A DNA stretch of 10,522 nt from SHZI01 sp964407855 (GCA_964407855.1 CAYOXI010000075.1:1-10522), one strand, 5' to 3'; positions 1 to 7,650 are shown, counted from the first letter of the stretch. Notes: generated by a model from the letters alone, not told the origin. Numbers and translations are program-made.

Positions 1-1013
1 CGGGCGGCGAGTGCCGGCTGGTCCCAGAAAAAGGGGTAGGACACCATCGGCACCTGCTGGAAGATCGCCTCGTGGGTGGAATTGAGTCCATGGTGGGTGA
101 CGAAGACATCCGCTTCCGCCAGCACGGCCCATTGGTCCACGCGGTCTGTGACGCGCACGTTGTCCCGCTGCAGGGAGTGCCGTTCGCTGTCTGCCAGGGG
201 ATTGCCGCCGAGGCTGATCACCGCTGCCGCGCCCGGTCGTGCTGCCACGGCATCAGCGATCGCGCGCAGGGCCGCCAGCGCCTCCGCCGCGTAGTAACGC
301 CACACCACGGTGCCGAAGGACACGTAGATCTTCTCGCCGGTGCCGGCGGGAAAAGCCGGTGGGCCCGGGGTTGCCTGCCGCCGCGCGATCTCCTCGATGG
401 AGGGCAGGGAGCCGAAAAACGCGGCCGGCTCGAAGGCCTGTCGTTCCGCCGGTGCGAGCCAACCTGGTGGCTCGCAGACGATATTGAGGTACCGGCTCCG
501 GCCCGTGACGTAGGCAAAGGGCGAGGCGTCCGCGAGCCCGTGTACCGTCTGCAGGCGCTCCACGGCCCGCTCGCAGGCTGGCGAGACCGCGACCCGGGGG
601 TCGTCCGCGAGTGCTGCCAGGAAGCGCCCCGGTTCGGCGTTGTGTCCGGCACAGACATTGACGAGCGGGATGCGCAGCGCAGTGGCCACCACCTGGCCGA
701 TCACGGCAAAGGTGTCGGCCACCACCAGTGCGGGCGCGAGCGCGTGAATTTCCCGGACGATATCGGTACCGAAATGTCCGGCGAAGCTGACGTAGCGGCA
801 GGGAATCGGTCGCGACCTGTCATCGGCCACGGCAAGGGGGTGGCGGGCAAACAGGTCGACGAAGAGGCCGCCGGCGCTGGTTACCTGGAGCCCGAAGCGG
901 GCATCCGTGTAGACATGCGGCGCTATGCCCCGCTGACGCAGGCCGCGGATCACCGGCAGCATGCGCCGGAGATGCCCTTCCTCGGGCATGCAGAAAACTG
1001 CGGCGGTATTCAT
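1..1013 (-). CDS. MGT-type UDP-glycosyltransferase (GT1 family), 3' end outside window
   Basis: The reading frame is open from ATG at 1013 to the left edge (337 codons visible; family members are usually about 390-430 residues, so the C-terminal helices are missing). The product would transfer a sugar from a nucleotide donor to a small lipophilic acceptor in the cytosol. The N-terminus reads MNTAAVFCMPEEGHLRRMLP, the usual GT-B start with a Gly-His acceptor-site motif. The C-terminal Rossmann half begins with KIYVSFGT (around residue 220) and carries the donor signature THHGLNST (306-313), EAIFQQVPMV and PFFWDQP with the sugar-binding Asp-Gln pair at 331-332. The first Gly of the usual HGG is His here. 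The gene starts 32 bp after the ATPase stop on the same strand, with only a weak Shine-Dalgarno, so translational coupling or read-through is likely. Acceptor and sugar cannot be told from sequence. Confidence 0.88.
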   Translation of the reverse strand, partial: MNTAAVFCMPEEGHLRRMLPVIRGLRQRGIAPHVYTDARFGLQVTSAGGLFVDLFARHPLAVADDRSRPIPCRYVSFAGHFGTDIVREIHALAPALVVADTFAVIGQVVATALRIPLVNVCAGHNAEPGRFLAALADDPRVAVSPACERAVERLQTVHGLADASPFAYVTGRSRYLNIVCEPPGWLAPAERQAFEPAAFFGSLPSIEEIARRQATPGPPAFPAGTGEKIYVSFGTVVWRYYAAEALAALRAIADAVAARPGAAAVISLGGNPLADSERHSLQRDNVRVTDRVDQWAVLAEADVFVTHHGLNSTHEAIFQQVPMVSYPFFWDQPALAA

Positions 1014-1045
1014 TCAGTCTGGTTACGGCCGGGCGCCCTGACCGT

Positions 1046-3787
1046 TCAGCTCCCGGGAAGCAGGCCAAAGCGGCGCAGTAGCAGTTTTTCGAGTTCCAGT
1101 ACGACCAGCACCGCGACACCAACCAGCACTATGGTCATACCGGTGGAGACCGGCAGCGCTGTTGTTGCAAAGAAGATCTGCATGAACGGCGAGTAGGTGA
1201 AGAGCAGTTGCAGGCCGAACACCGCGACGACCGAGACCAGCACCCGGGGTGTGCCCCTGACGCCCTGCAGGGTAAAGGAAGGCGCCTTCAGGTAGCGCAC
1301 GCTGAACAGGTAGAACACTTCCATGGCGACCAGCGTGTTGACCGCCACCGTACGTGCCGTCTCCACCGAGGCCCCCTGCTGCAGGGTCCAGCCGTACATG
1401 CCGAAGATGCCGGCCAGGAACAGCGCCGAGACCAGCGCTATGCGCCAGAGCACGAACGCCGACAGCATCGGCTCAGCCGGCCGGCGTGGCGGGCGTCGCA
1501 TGACGTCCGGCTCGGTCGGCTCGAAGGCGAGCACCAGCGCCAGGGCAATCGAGCTCACCATGTTGACCCAGAGGATCTGGGCCGGCGCGATTGGCAAGGC
1601 GACCCCGAGCAGTACCGCAAGGAGCAGGGAAAGGGATTCACCGCCGTTGATCGGCAGGAGGAAGACCACGGTCTTCTTCAGGTTGTCGTACACGGTGCGG
1701 CCCTCTTCGACCGCGTGCGCGATGGAGGCGAAGTTGTCGTCCAGCAGCACAATATCCCCGGCCTGCTTCGCGGCCTCGGTCCCTTTCAGGCCCATCGCAA
1801 CGCCGACGTCGGCCTGCTTGAGTGCCGGCGCGTCGTTGACGCCGTCACCGGTCATCGCGACCACCTCGCCGTTCGCCTGCAGCGCACGCACCAGACGCAG
1901 CTTGTGTTCGGGGCTCGCGCGGGCGAACACGCGGGTATCGCGCACAGCGTCACGCAGCGCTGCTTCGTCCATGGCCTCCATTTCGGGACCGGTGACGGCC
2001 TTCAGCGGCTCGCCCATGCCCAGCTGGGCGGCAATCGCCGCGGCGGTGACGCCATGGTCACCGGTAATCATGACGACCCGGATGCCCGCCTCAGTGCACT
2101 GCGCGACCGCATCGATCGCCTCCTGGCGCGGCGGATCGATGATGCCGACCATGCCCAGCAGCGTCAGCGTGCCATCCAGGTCTGCCGGACCCAGCTCATG
2201 AGTACCTTCTGGCATGCACCGCCGCGCGAAGGCCAGCACGCGCCGACCGGCGCCTGCCTGCAATTCCAGTGCCTGGTGCCAGGCCGCCTCATCGAGCGCC
2301 TGTACCTTGCCATCGGGGCCAAGCTGATCGCGACTCATGCCGAGCAACCGCTCCGGTGCCCCCTTGACCAGCACCACCCGCGCATCATCAGCGCCGTGCA
2401 GGGTGGCCATGTACCGGTGCTCGGACTCGAAGGGAATCACCTCCAGGCGCGGGCGCTCGAGTTGCAGGTCGGGAAGGTTCAGTCCGCACTTCATCGCGAA
2501 GCTGAGTAGTGCTCCCTCGGTTGGATCTCCGGTCAGCAGCCAGTGTCCGGCGGATTCGTGCAGTGCGGCGTCGTTGCACAGCGCGCCCACCTCGGCCAGG
2601 AGCAGCAATGCGGGCGCACGGGCTGACAGCTCGTCTCCTGCCAGCAGCTCTCCGTCCAGGCGCAGCGCGCCATCGGGCGCATAGCCGGCACCCCCGACAT
2701 CGATGACCGCGCCGGCGACGACCACCTGTTGCACGGTCATCTCATTGCGCGTGAGCGTCCCGGTCTTGTCCGAGCAGATCACCGTTACAGAACCAAGCGT
2801 CTCCACCGCCGGCAGGCGCCGGATCACGGCGTGGCGCGTTGCCATGCGCTGCACACCGATCGCCAGCGTGATGGTCATGATGGCCGGCAGACCCTCAGGG
2901 ATGGCCGCGACCGCGAGGGCGACGGCGGCCATGAACACCTCGGCGGCACCCATGCCCCGAACCAGCAGGCCGAACAGGAACAACGCGGCAGCCGCAACCA
3001 GGATGATCAGGGTGAGGGTCCGGCCGAGGGCCTCCATCTTGCGGAGCAGCGGTGTCGTGCCGGCCTCGACCTGCTCGAGCATGCGACCGATGCGCCCCAT
3101 TTCGGTCGCAGCACCGGTCGCGACGACGAGCGCCCGCGCCTGCCCCTGGGTAACCAGGGTGCCGGCATAGCCCATGCAGGCTCGATCCCCGATCGCCGCC
3201 TCAGGCCCGACCGCATCGCTGTGCTTCGCGACCGGCACCGACTCGCCCGTCAGCGCCGCCTCATCGACGCGCAGGTTGCGCTGCTGCAGCAGCCGCAGGT
3301 CCGCCGGGATGCTGTCGCCGGAGGCGAGCAGCACGACGTCGCCCGGCACCAGGGTGGCCGCATCGACCTCGTGCTGCCGGCCATCACGCAGGACCACGGC
3401 GCGCGCCGCGAGCAGATGACGGATGGCCTGCAGCGCCTTCTCCGCCTTGCCCTCCTGCACAAAGCCGATCACCGCGTTGAGCACGACCACCGCCATGATC
3501 ACGGCCGTATCGACGTAGTGGGTCATCAGCGCGGTGACCACCGCAGCGGCCATCAGTACATAGAGCAGCCGATTGTTGAACTGGCGCAGCAGCCGCGTGA
3601 ACACGCCCGGTGGCGCGATCTCCGGCAGGCGGTTCGGGCCGGACTCGTCCAGCCGGCGCAGTGCCTCCTGCGAGCTCAGCCCATGGCGGGACGCATTGAC
3701 CGCATCCAGCGCGGCATCCTCGCTTGCCGCGTGCCAGAGAGCTGCTGCCGGGGCATGCTGGTGGTCCGCTGGCGGTGGGTTGCTCAT
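1046..3787 (-). CDS. P2-type cation-transporting P-type ATPase (SERCA/Pma-like)
   Basis: A 913-residue inner-membrane ion pump. In order it has an N-terminal cation-ATPase domain (about 15-75), M1-M2, the actuator domain with TGES (180-183), M3-M4 with PEGLP (297-301), the phosphorylation motif DKTGTLT (Asp340), KGAPE in the nucleotide domain (475-479), TGD (575-577), GDGVND (647-652) and six C-terminal membrane helices. There is no N-terminal heavy-metal domain, so it is not a P1B pump. By alignment to SERCA, the Ca2+ ligands Glu309, Asn768, Glu771, Asn796 and Glu908 correspond to Glu298, Asn714, Glu717, Asn742 and Glu823, but Asp800 is replaced by Ser746. The transported ion is therefore uncertain (Ca2+, Na+ or another). 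The start MSNPPP is chosen because GGGAGG lies 3 bases upstream; the frame stays open further upstream, but only antisense-phase within ilvC. The gene begins 20 bp after ilvC. Confidence 0.95.
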   Translation of the reverse strand: MSNPPPADHQHAPAAALWHAASEDAALDAVNASRHGLSSQEALRRLDESGPNRLPEIAPPGVFTRLLRQFNNRLLYVLMAAAVVTALMTHYVDTAVIMAVVVLNAVIGFVQEGKAEKALQAIRHLLAARAVVLRDGRQHEVDAATLVPGDVVLLASGDSIPADLRLLQQRNLRVDEAALTGESVPVAKHSDAVGPEAAIGDRACMGYAGTLVTQGQARALVVATGAATEMGRIGRMLEQVEAGTTPLLRKMEALGRTLTLIILVAAAALFLFGLLVRGMGAAEVFMAAVALAVAAIPEGLPAIMTITLAIGVQRMATRHAVIRRLPAVETLGSVTVICSDKTGTLTRNEMTVQQVVVAGAVIDVGGAGYAPDGALRLDGELLAGDELSARAPALLLLAEVGALCNDAALHESAGHWLLTGDPTEGALLSFAMKCGLNLPDLQLERPRLEVIPFESEHRYMATLHGADDARVVLVKGAPERLLGMSRDQLGPDGKVQALDEAAWHQALELQAGAGRRVLAFARRCMPEGTHELGPADLDGTLTLLGMVGIIDPPRQEAIDAVAQCTEAGIRVVMITGDHGVTAAAIAAQLGMGEPLKAVTGPEMEAMDEAALRDAVRDTRVFARASPEHKLRLVRALQANGEVVAMTGDGVNDAPALKQADVGVAMGLKGTEAAKQAGDIVLLDDNFASIAHAVEEGRTVYDNLKKTVVFLLPINGGESLSLLLAVLLGVALPIAPAQILWVNMVSSIALALVLAFEPTEPDVMRRPPRRPAEPMLSAFVLWRIALVSALFLAGIFGMYGWTLQQGASVETARTVAVNTLVAMEVFYLFSVRYLKAPSFTLQGVRGTPRVLVSVVAVFGLQLLFTYSPFMQIFFATTALPVSTGMTIVLVGVAVLVVLELEKLLLRRFGLLPGS

Positions 3788-3807
3788 CGTCCTCCCGGTT
3801 TGACCGC

Positions 3808-4824
3808 TCAGTTCCGGCTCTTGTCGACGATCTTGTTGGCCGCGATCCACGGCATCATCCGGCGCAGTTCCGCCCCGACCGTCTCGATCGGGTGAGCCGC
3901 ATTGGCCGCCCGGGCCTTCGTCATCTCCGGGTAGCCGGCGGCACCTTCGGCGACAAAACGCCTGGCATACGACCCGTTCTGGATGTTGGCGAGCGCCTCC
4001 TTCATCGCCTTGCGGGATTCGGCGTTGATGATCTTCGGTCCCGTCACGTACTCGCCGAACTCCGCATTGTTGGAGATCGAGTAGTTCATGTCGGCGATGC
4101 CGCCCTGGTACATCAGGTCGACGATCAGCTTCAGCTCGTGCAGGCACTCGAAGTAGGCCATCTCGGCCGGGTAGCCCGCCTCGACGAGGGTCTCGAAGCC
4201 GGCCTTCACCAGTTCGACGCAGCCGCCACAGAGCACCGACTGTTCGCCGAAGAGGTCGGTCTCGCACTCGTCCTTGAAGGTGGTGCCGATGATGCCGGTG
4301 CGCCCGCCGCCGATCGCCGATGCATACGACAGCGCGGTGGCCAGCGCCTTGCCGGAGGCGTCCTGCGCCACGGCGACGAGATCCGGAATGCCCCGGCCGG
4401 CCTGGAACTCGGAGCGCACGGTGTGCCCGGGCGCCTTGGGCGCGATCATGATCACGTCGAGATCGGCCCGGGGCCTGATGGTCTGGAAGTGGATCGAGAA
4501 GCCATGGGCAAAGGCCAGCGTGGCGCCCTGGCGGATGTTCGGCTCGATCTCGTCCGTGTAGAGCTTCGCCTGGAACTCATCGGGCGTCAGGATCATCACC
4601 ACGTCGGCTGCCTTCACGGCGGCCGGCACATCAGCCACCTTGATGCCGTGGGCCTCGACCTTGCGCCGGGAAGCCGAGCCCGGCTTCAGGCCGACCGTGA
4701 CCTGCACGCCCGAGTCCTGCAGGTTGCCGGCGTGGGCATGGCCCTGGGAACCGTAGCCGATGATCGCGACCTTCCGGCCGCGGATGATCGGGAGATCGCA
4801 ATCCTTGTCGTAGTAGACCTGCAT
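3808..4824 (-). CDS. ilvC: Ketol-acid reductoisomerase, class I
   Basis: A 338-residue cytosolic enzyme that isomerises and reduces 2-acetolactate or 2-aceto-2-hydroxybutyrate with NADPH and Mg2+, the second common step of valine, isoleucine and leucine synthesis. The length is that of the short class I form. The N-terminus MQVYYDKDCD and the Rossmann loop GYGSQGHA (23-30) are canonical. Ser50 and Ser52 in the following loop fit NADPH rather than NADH use. All expected catalytic and metal-binding residues are present: His107, Lys130, Asp190, Glu194, Glu226, Glu230 and Ser251. The start follows a CGGAGC ribosome-binding site. The gene is not next to ilvBN or leuA. It is transcribed away from ilvY, which in known systems activates it when its substrates accumulate. 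Two unrelated genes follow closely on the same strand. Confidence 0.98.
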   Translation of the reverse strand: MQVYYDKDCDLPIIRGRKVAIIGYGSQGHAHAGNLQDSGVQVTVGLKPGSASRRKVEAHGIKVADVPAAVKAADVVMILTPDEFQAKLYTDEIEPNIRQGATLAFAHGFSIHFQTIRPRADLDVIMIAPKAPGHTVRSEFQAGRGIPDLVAVAQDASGKALATALSYASAIGGGRTGIIGTTFKDECETDLFGEQSVLCGGCVELVKAGFETLVEAGYPAEMAYFECLHELKLIVDLMYQGGIADMNYSISNNAEFGEYVTGPKIINAESRKAMKEALANIQNGSYARRFVAEGAAGYPEMTKARAANAAHPIETVGAELRRMMPWIAANKIVDKSRN

Positions 4825-4927
4825 GGGGGTAGCTCCGGTTGTGAGGCCGCCACTGTAGCGGCGGCATTACGTTGCGTAAAACGATATATTTGCAACGTGA
4901 TATGCCAGTACATGCAACAATAGCCCG
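4825..4927. promoter_or_regulatory. ilvC-ilvY divergent control region with TTGC/GCAA half-sites
   Basis: The 103-bp gap between the divergent genes has a local AT-rich patch and an imperfect inverted repeat with arms 4866-4875 (ATTACGTTGC) and 4892-4901 (GCAACGTGAT), 9 of 10 bases complementary. A further copy of TGCAAC lies at 4913-4918, 22 bp from the one at 4891-4896. Three GTTGC/GCAAC half-sites spaced 21-22 bp apart on one DNA face fit tandem LysR-type operator binding, as known for IlvY. In the ilvC leader, GCCGCC (4846-4851) and GGCGGC (4860-4865) can form a 6-bp hairpin. Individual -10 and -35 boxes could not be assigned with confidence. Confidence 0.6.
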
Positions 4928-5818
4928 ATGGACATCCGGCAACTGCGCCAGTTCGTGCATCTTGCCGAGGCGCTGCACTTCGGCCGGGCGAGCGCTGCGG
5001 CCAGCCTCAGTGCCTCGGCCCTGAGCCGCAGCATCCGCCAGCTGGAGACGGAACTGGGCGCCGTACTGTTCGACCGGGACAACCGCTCCGTCACCCTGAC
5101 CCGCCAGGGAGCCACCTTCCTGACCTGGGCGCGGGACACGCTCACTGGCTGGGACGTGGTGCGCCACACGCTGCAGGAGCAGTCCGGTGAGTTGCAGGGG
5201 GAGGTCAGCCTGTACTGCTCGGTGACCGCCAGCTACAGCTTTCTCTTCGAGCTGCTCGGCAAACTGCGGCGTGACCACCCGCGCATCGAGCTCAAGCTGC
5301 ACACCGGCGACCCGGAACACGCCATCGCCCGGGTGATGGCGGGCAGCGAGGACATCGCCATCGGTGCCCGGCCGGCGGCGCTGCCTGCTGGTCTTGCCTT
5401 CAAGCCGATCATCCGTTCACCGCTGGTGTTCATTGCCCCGGCGGCGCATCCGCTGCGGCGCGCGCTCGCCCGCCGCCGGCCGGATCCGGCGGAATGGGCA
5501 GCCACGCCGATGATCCTCTCCGAGAGCGGCCTGGCCCGCCAGCGGGTGGACCGCTGGTTTCGCGAGCTGGGTGTCCAGCCGACTGTCTATGCCCAGGTGG
5601 CCGGCAACGAGGCGATCGTCAGCATGGTCAGCCTGGGATTCGGCATCGGCGTCGTGCCGAAGATCGTGCTGGACAACAGCCCGCTGGCCGGCGAGGTTGC
5701 GGTACTCGATGTGCGTCCGGCCCTCGCGCCCTACGACGTCGGCCTGTTCACGCTGGAAAAAAAGCTGCGCAGCCCGCTGATCGCCGCCTTCTGGGCGCCG
5801 GCGCTGCTGGCGCGCTGA
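4928..5818 (+). CDS. ilvY: LysR-type activator of ilvC
   Basis: A 296-residue transcription factor with an N-terminal winged helix-turn-helix (about 1-60, MDIRQLRQFVHLAEALHFGR onward) and a C-terminal LysR substrate-binding domain. Several stretches match Escherichia coli IlvY as I remember it: HFGR in the first helix, FDRDNRSVTLT, the effector-pocket segment LYCSVTASYSFL (about 95-106), ELKLHTGD, EAIVSMVSLGFG, and VLDNSP before the C-terminus. Its length and its position divergent from ilvC also match. In known systems IlvY binds tandem operators between the two genes, represses itself, and activates ilvC when acetolactate or acetohydroxybutyrate is bound. No good Shine-Dalgarno precedes the ATG, so translation may be weak. 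The gene ends only 12 bp from the end of the convergent hydrolase gene, with no terminator between them. Confidence 0.93.
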   Translation: MDIRQLRQFVHLAEALHFGRASAAASLSASALSRSIRQLETELGAVLFDRDNRSVTLTRQGATFLTWARDTLTGWDVVRHTLQEQSGELQGEVSLYCSVTASYSFLFELLGKLRRDHPRIELKLHTGDPEHAIARVMAGSEDIAIGARPAALPAGLAFKPIIRSPLVFIAPAAHPLRRALARRRPDPAEWAATPMILSESGLARQRVDRWFRELGVQPTVYAQVAGNEAIVSMVSLGFGIGVVPKIVLDNSPLAGEVAVLDVRPALAPYDVGLFTLEKKLRSPLIAAFWAPALLAR

Positions 5819-5830
5819 CGGGATCGTGGC

Positions 5831-6367
5831 TCAGCGGGTTCCGGCGTTTGCAGGGTTCACGCAGGGTTGGGATGGTCCGGTCGCGGCACCACCGCCCACC
5901 CGGCGGGCTACCCAGTCGAGCATGATCGCGAAGTTCGCCTGGGCGTCGCGATGCAGGTTCGTGTTGTGAGCGAAGCCGGTGAGGATGATGCCGTCGGCGG
6001 CGCCCGGATAGCGCACCCCATGGGCGATCGCCATCACCGAACCGAAGGAATGACCAACCAGCACGACACGGGCAAAGGTCTCGCGGGCGCCGAGTGCCGC
6101 AATGATCTGCTGGAGCGCCACGGCCTGCCGGTCCACGTCCAGCCACAGGCCAAAGGGGCGAGCGCTGCGGCCGAGGCCCGGCCGGTCGAAATTGAAGGTG
6201 GCATAGCCGGCGGCCAGGGCAGCCCGGGCATAGGAATAGGTCTCCGGCTGAAACGGAAAGTCCCAGTACAGGGACCCGTAGCCGGCACCGGAGATCAGGA
6301 GCTGCAGCACCCGCCCCGCGGGCGGACCGGCGGCGCACAGGTCGCCCACCACGTCATGGCGGAGCAA
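5831..6367 (-). pseudogene. Alpha/beta hydrolase with internal deletion (probable non-functional remnant)
   Basis: The 178-residue frame clearly belongs to the alpha/beta hydrolase fold. It has an oxyanion-type strand VLQLLISGAGYGSLYWDFPF, NFDRPGLGRS, and the nucleophile elbow GHSFGS with Ser107. Relatives are usually about 300 residues or more. After GIILTGFAHN (about 126-135) the chain goes straight into NLHRDAQANFAIMLDWVARR. That segment resembles the extreme C-terminus of such enzymes, where the catalytic His sits in a G-x-GHxxNLHxxA segment. The lid and the catalytic acid strand are therefore missing, apparently through an in-frame deletion. The last roughly 20 residues are Gly/Pro/Ala-rich and family-unlike. 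The start is uncertain: TTG at 6367 overlaps the upstream gene by 14 bp, whereas GTG at 6352 begins just after its stop. A short, genuinely novel hydrolase is possible but less likely. Confidence 0.6.
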
Positions 6368-6554
6368 GCCCCCGTTCCCGGCAGCGTTCCAGGATGGCCT
6401 CCTTCTCGGCCCGCGTCGCCACCCACCAGTCCTGGAGTTCGGCCCGGGAGCGGAAACAGCCGATGCACAGGCCGTCCATGTCCAGCATGCAGATGCCGAC
6501 GCAGGGGGAGGGGATGTCGGGTTCCCGGGGCGGGATGGCAGGAATCATCGGCAT
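6354..6554 (-). CDS. DUF1289 four-cysteine small protein
   Basis: A 66-residue protein with the DUF1289 signature SPCVGICMLDMDGLCIGCFR. Cys18, Cys22, Cys30 and Cys33 form a compact metal- or Fe-S-binding knuckle, followed by a Trp-containing helix (QDWWVATRAEKEAIL). The length is normal for the family, whose biochemical role is not established. Members are often found beside unrelated housekeeping or hydrolase genes. ATG at 6554 is used; a second ATG two codons later is possible, and neither has a strong Shine-Dalgarno. The stop touches the start region of the hydrolase remnant, so the two were probably co-transcribed. Confidence 0.88.
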   Translation of the reverse strand: MPMIPAIPPREPDIPSPCVGICMLDMDGLCIGCFRSRAELQDWWVATRAEKEAILERCRERGLAPP

Positions 6555-6644
6555 GATGATCTGTCATTCGGCCAGCGGGGGGGAAGCGATGTCGACCGGG
6601 CAATGATGGGACGGGAGCCTGGTTTTCCGGTGCCGGAGTCCGGC
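6555..6644. other. Short intergenic stretch with GCCGG/CCGGC hairpin
   Basis: No gene is seen here. A small dyad, GCCGG (6632-6636) and CCGGC (6640-6644), lies directly beside the terminator of the next gene. A similar GCCGG-CA-CCGGC dyad sits at 7620-7631 near the second copy of that terminator. Confidence 0.4.
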
Positions 6645-6685
6645 GCAAAAAGAAAACCCGCCGAAGCGGGTTTTCTCGTTGCGGC
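6645..6685 (-). terminator. Intrinsic terminator of first PEP-CTERM gene (copy 1 of duplicated terminator)
   Basis: A perfect 11-bp stem, AGAAAACCCGC (6651-6661) and GCGGGTTTTCT (6666-6676), closes a CGAA tetraloop. Read on the minus strand it ends in a T-run, as expected for a gene stopping at 6699. The same 41-base block, differing only by one A in the A-run, recurs at 7651-7692 behind the second PEP-CTERM gene. Confidence 0.88.
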
Positions 6686-6698
6686 TCAACAACTCAGG

Positions 6699-7388
6699 TC
6701 ATGCAGCGGTTCGGCGGCGCACGACGTTCCGGCCAATGAGGCCAAGGAGGCCAGTGCCGAGCAGCCAGACGGCCGCGGGCGCCGGAACGACTGTCGTATC
6801 GATCGTGACATTGTCGATCAGTGCATCGAACCGGCAGGTCGGGTTTCCACCGCAATCAGCCTTGAACAGCAGCGACAGGCCGCCTCCAGCGTCAGCGGAA
6901 AGGAACGTGTTGTACGTAAAAGTCTGCCATTCCTGGGTCAGGAACGTCGGCGGCCCGAGCAGGATCTGATTGACGGCGCCGTTGTCGCCGGTCAGCTCGG
7001 TGAAGAATTCCGCGATGAATACCACATTACCGGCAAAGGGACCCGCGTTGATGTCCTGCGTCTGCAGAGTCGACTTTGCGTCAAACGAAATGGTTACCGG
7101 CGCTCCGTTCGTCAGCAGGCCCGCCGCGAGTCTCTCGACCTTGATCTGTGGAAACGAAGCTCCGCCGGACGCGTTGGCAGAAAGCAGTACCGCTTGCGTG
7201 CCAGGCGCACTTGGACCGTTATCGTTGACGATCGAGATGGTGCCACCCAGCGAAAATTGCAGCCAACCGGTCAGGTTGTCCGGTGCTTCAAAGCCGGTGT
7301 TCGGCACCACCTGTGCGGCGTGGGCCGCCCCGGAACACAGCAGGACTGCCAGTCCTGCCACGAGTGGTCTTGTGAAATCCCTGGTCAT
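6699..7388 (-). CDS. PEP-CTERM-sorted secreted protein with jelly-roll-like domain
   Basis: A 229-residue exported protein. The signal peptide is MTRDFTRPLVAGLAVLLCSG followed by AAHA (cleavage after about residue 24). A beta-rich domain then starts with a VPNTGFE segment and ends with ALIDNVTID, the typical frame of carbohydrate-binding-like jelly rolls in this class. The sorting tail (about 200-229) has VPAPAAVWLL, a hydrophobic helix GTGLLGLIG and a basic end RRR, a PEP-CTERM variant expected to be processed by an exosortase after export. Two Cys (ADCGGNPTC) could form a disulfide. The start at 7388 is preferred over ATG 7406 or 7400 because GGAG lies 6 bases upstream and the second PEP-CTERM gene has the same arrangement. 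A terminator follows. The ligand is unknown. Confidence 0.9.
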   Translation of the reverse strand: MTRDFTRPLVAGLAVLLCSGAAHAAQVVPNTGFEAPDNLTGWLQFSLGGTISIVNDNGPSAPGTQAVLLSANASGGASFPQIKVERLAAGLLTNGAPVTISFDAKSTLQTQDINAGPFAGNVVFIAEFFTELTGDNGAVNQILLGPPTFLTQEWQTFTYNTFLSADAGGGLSLLFKADCGGNPTCRFDALIDNVTIDTTVVPAPAAVWLLGTGLLGLIGRNVVRRRTAA

Positions 7389-7405
7389 GTATTGCTCCAT
7401 TTTCA

Positions 7406-7429
7406 TTTTGATCGTCTCTGTTTTGATCG
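7406..7429. repeat. Direct repeat TTTTGATCG in leader of first PEP-CTERM gene
   Basis: TTTTGATCG occurs at 7406-7414 and again at 7421-7429, a 15-bp period, just upstream of the ribosome-binding site of the gene at 6699-7388. The second PEP-CTERM gene has a different tandem repeat in the same relative place. Confidence 0.6.
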
Positions 7430-7527
7430 CCAGTGGGAAACCAGCACCGCGGCATCACCCGAGAGAAAAGCTCCGCCGCTCGGCTACAGCTGGTGACCGG
7501 CCGCCTGTCTTGTTGTTGGTGAAACTA

Positions 7528-7556
7528 CATTTACGTGGCCACACGAACCACGTCAA
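7528..7556 (-). promoter_or_regulatory. Candidate sigma70 promoter of first PEP-CTERM gene with overlapping dyad
   Basis: On the minus strand, TTGACG (7556-7551) is followed after 17 bp by TAAATG (7533-7528), giving a leader of roughly 130 nt. The -35 is good and the -10 weak. A 6-bp inverted repeat, ACGTGG (7533-7538) and CCACGT (7548-7553), lies between the two boxes and could be an operator. The rest of 7389-7650 holds no gene that I can see. Confidence 0.4.
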
Positions 7557-7650
7557 TGCTTCCCAGCCCTGCCAGCGCAATTCAACTTCGTTATGTGGAA
7601 TCGATGCTCCCGGGCGTTGGCCGGCACCGGCGAGGGTCGGCTAGCAGCTC

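Noticed and set aside
72..1196. Long plus-strand open frame of 374 codons
   Set aside because: It lies in codon register opposite the glycosyltransferase, whose conserved motifs read on the minus strand; its own translation has no recognisable domain.
1208..3895. Long plus-strand open frames at 1208-2509 and 2729-3895
   Set aside because: They are antisense to the P-type ATPase, whose motifs are unambiguous; high GC content keeps the opposite frames open. The translations are rich in His, Arg, Gln and Asp with no family resemblance.
3788..4267. N-terminal extension of the ATPase to position 4267
   Set aside because: The extra 160 residues lie in another frame of ilvC, look like frame-shifted ilvC sequence, and a ribosome-binding site stands just before the start at 3787.
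3724..4923. 399-codon plus-strand frame opposite ilvC
   Set aside because: Antisense shadow of ilvC, which has every catalytic residue in place.
5494..5925. Plus-strand frame overlapping the end of ilvY
   Set aside because: Shifted frame of ilvY with an Arg/Gly/Pro-rich, domain-free translation.
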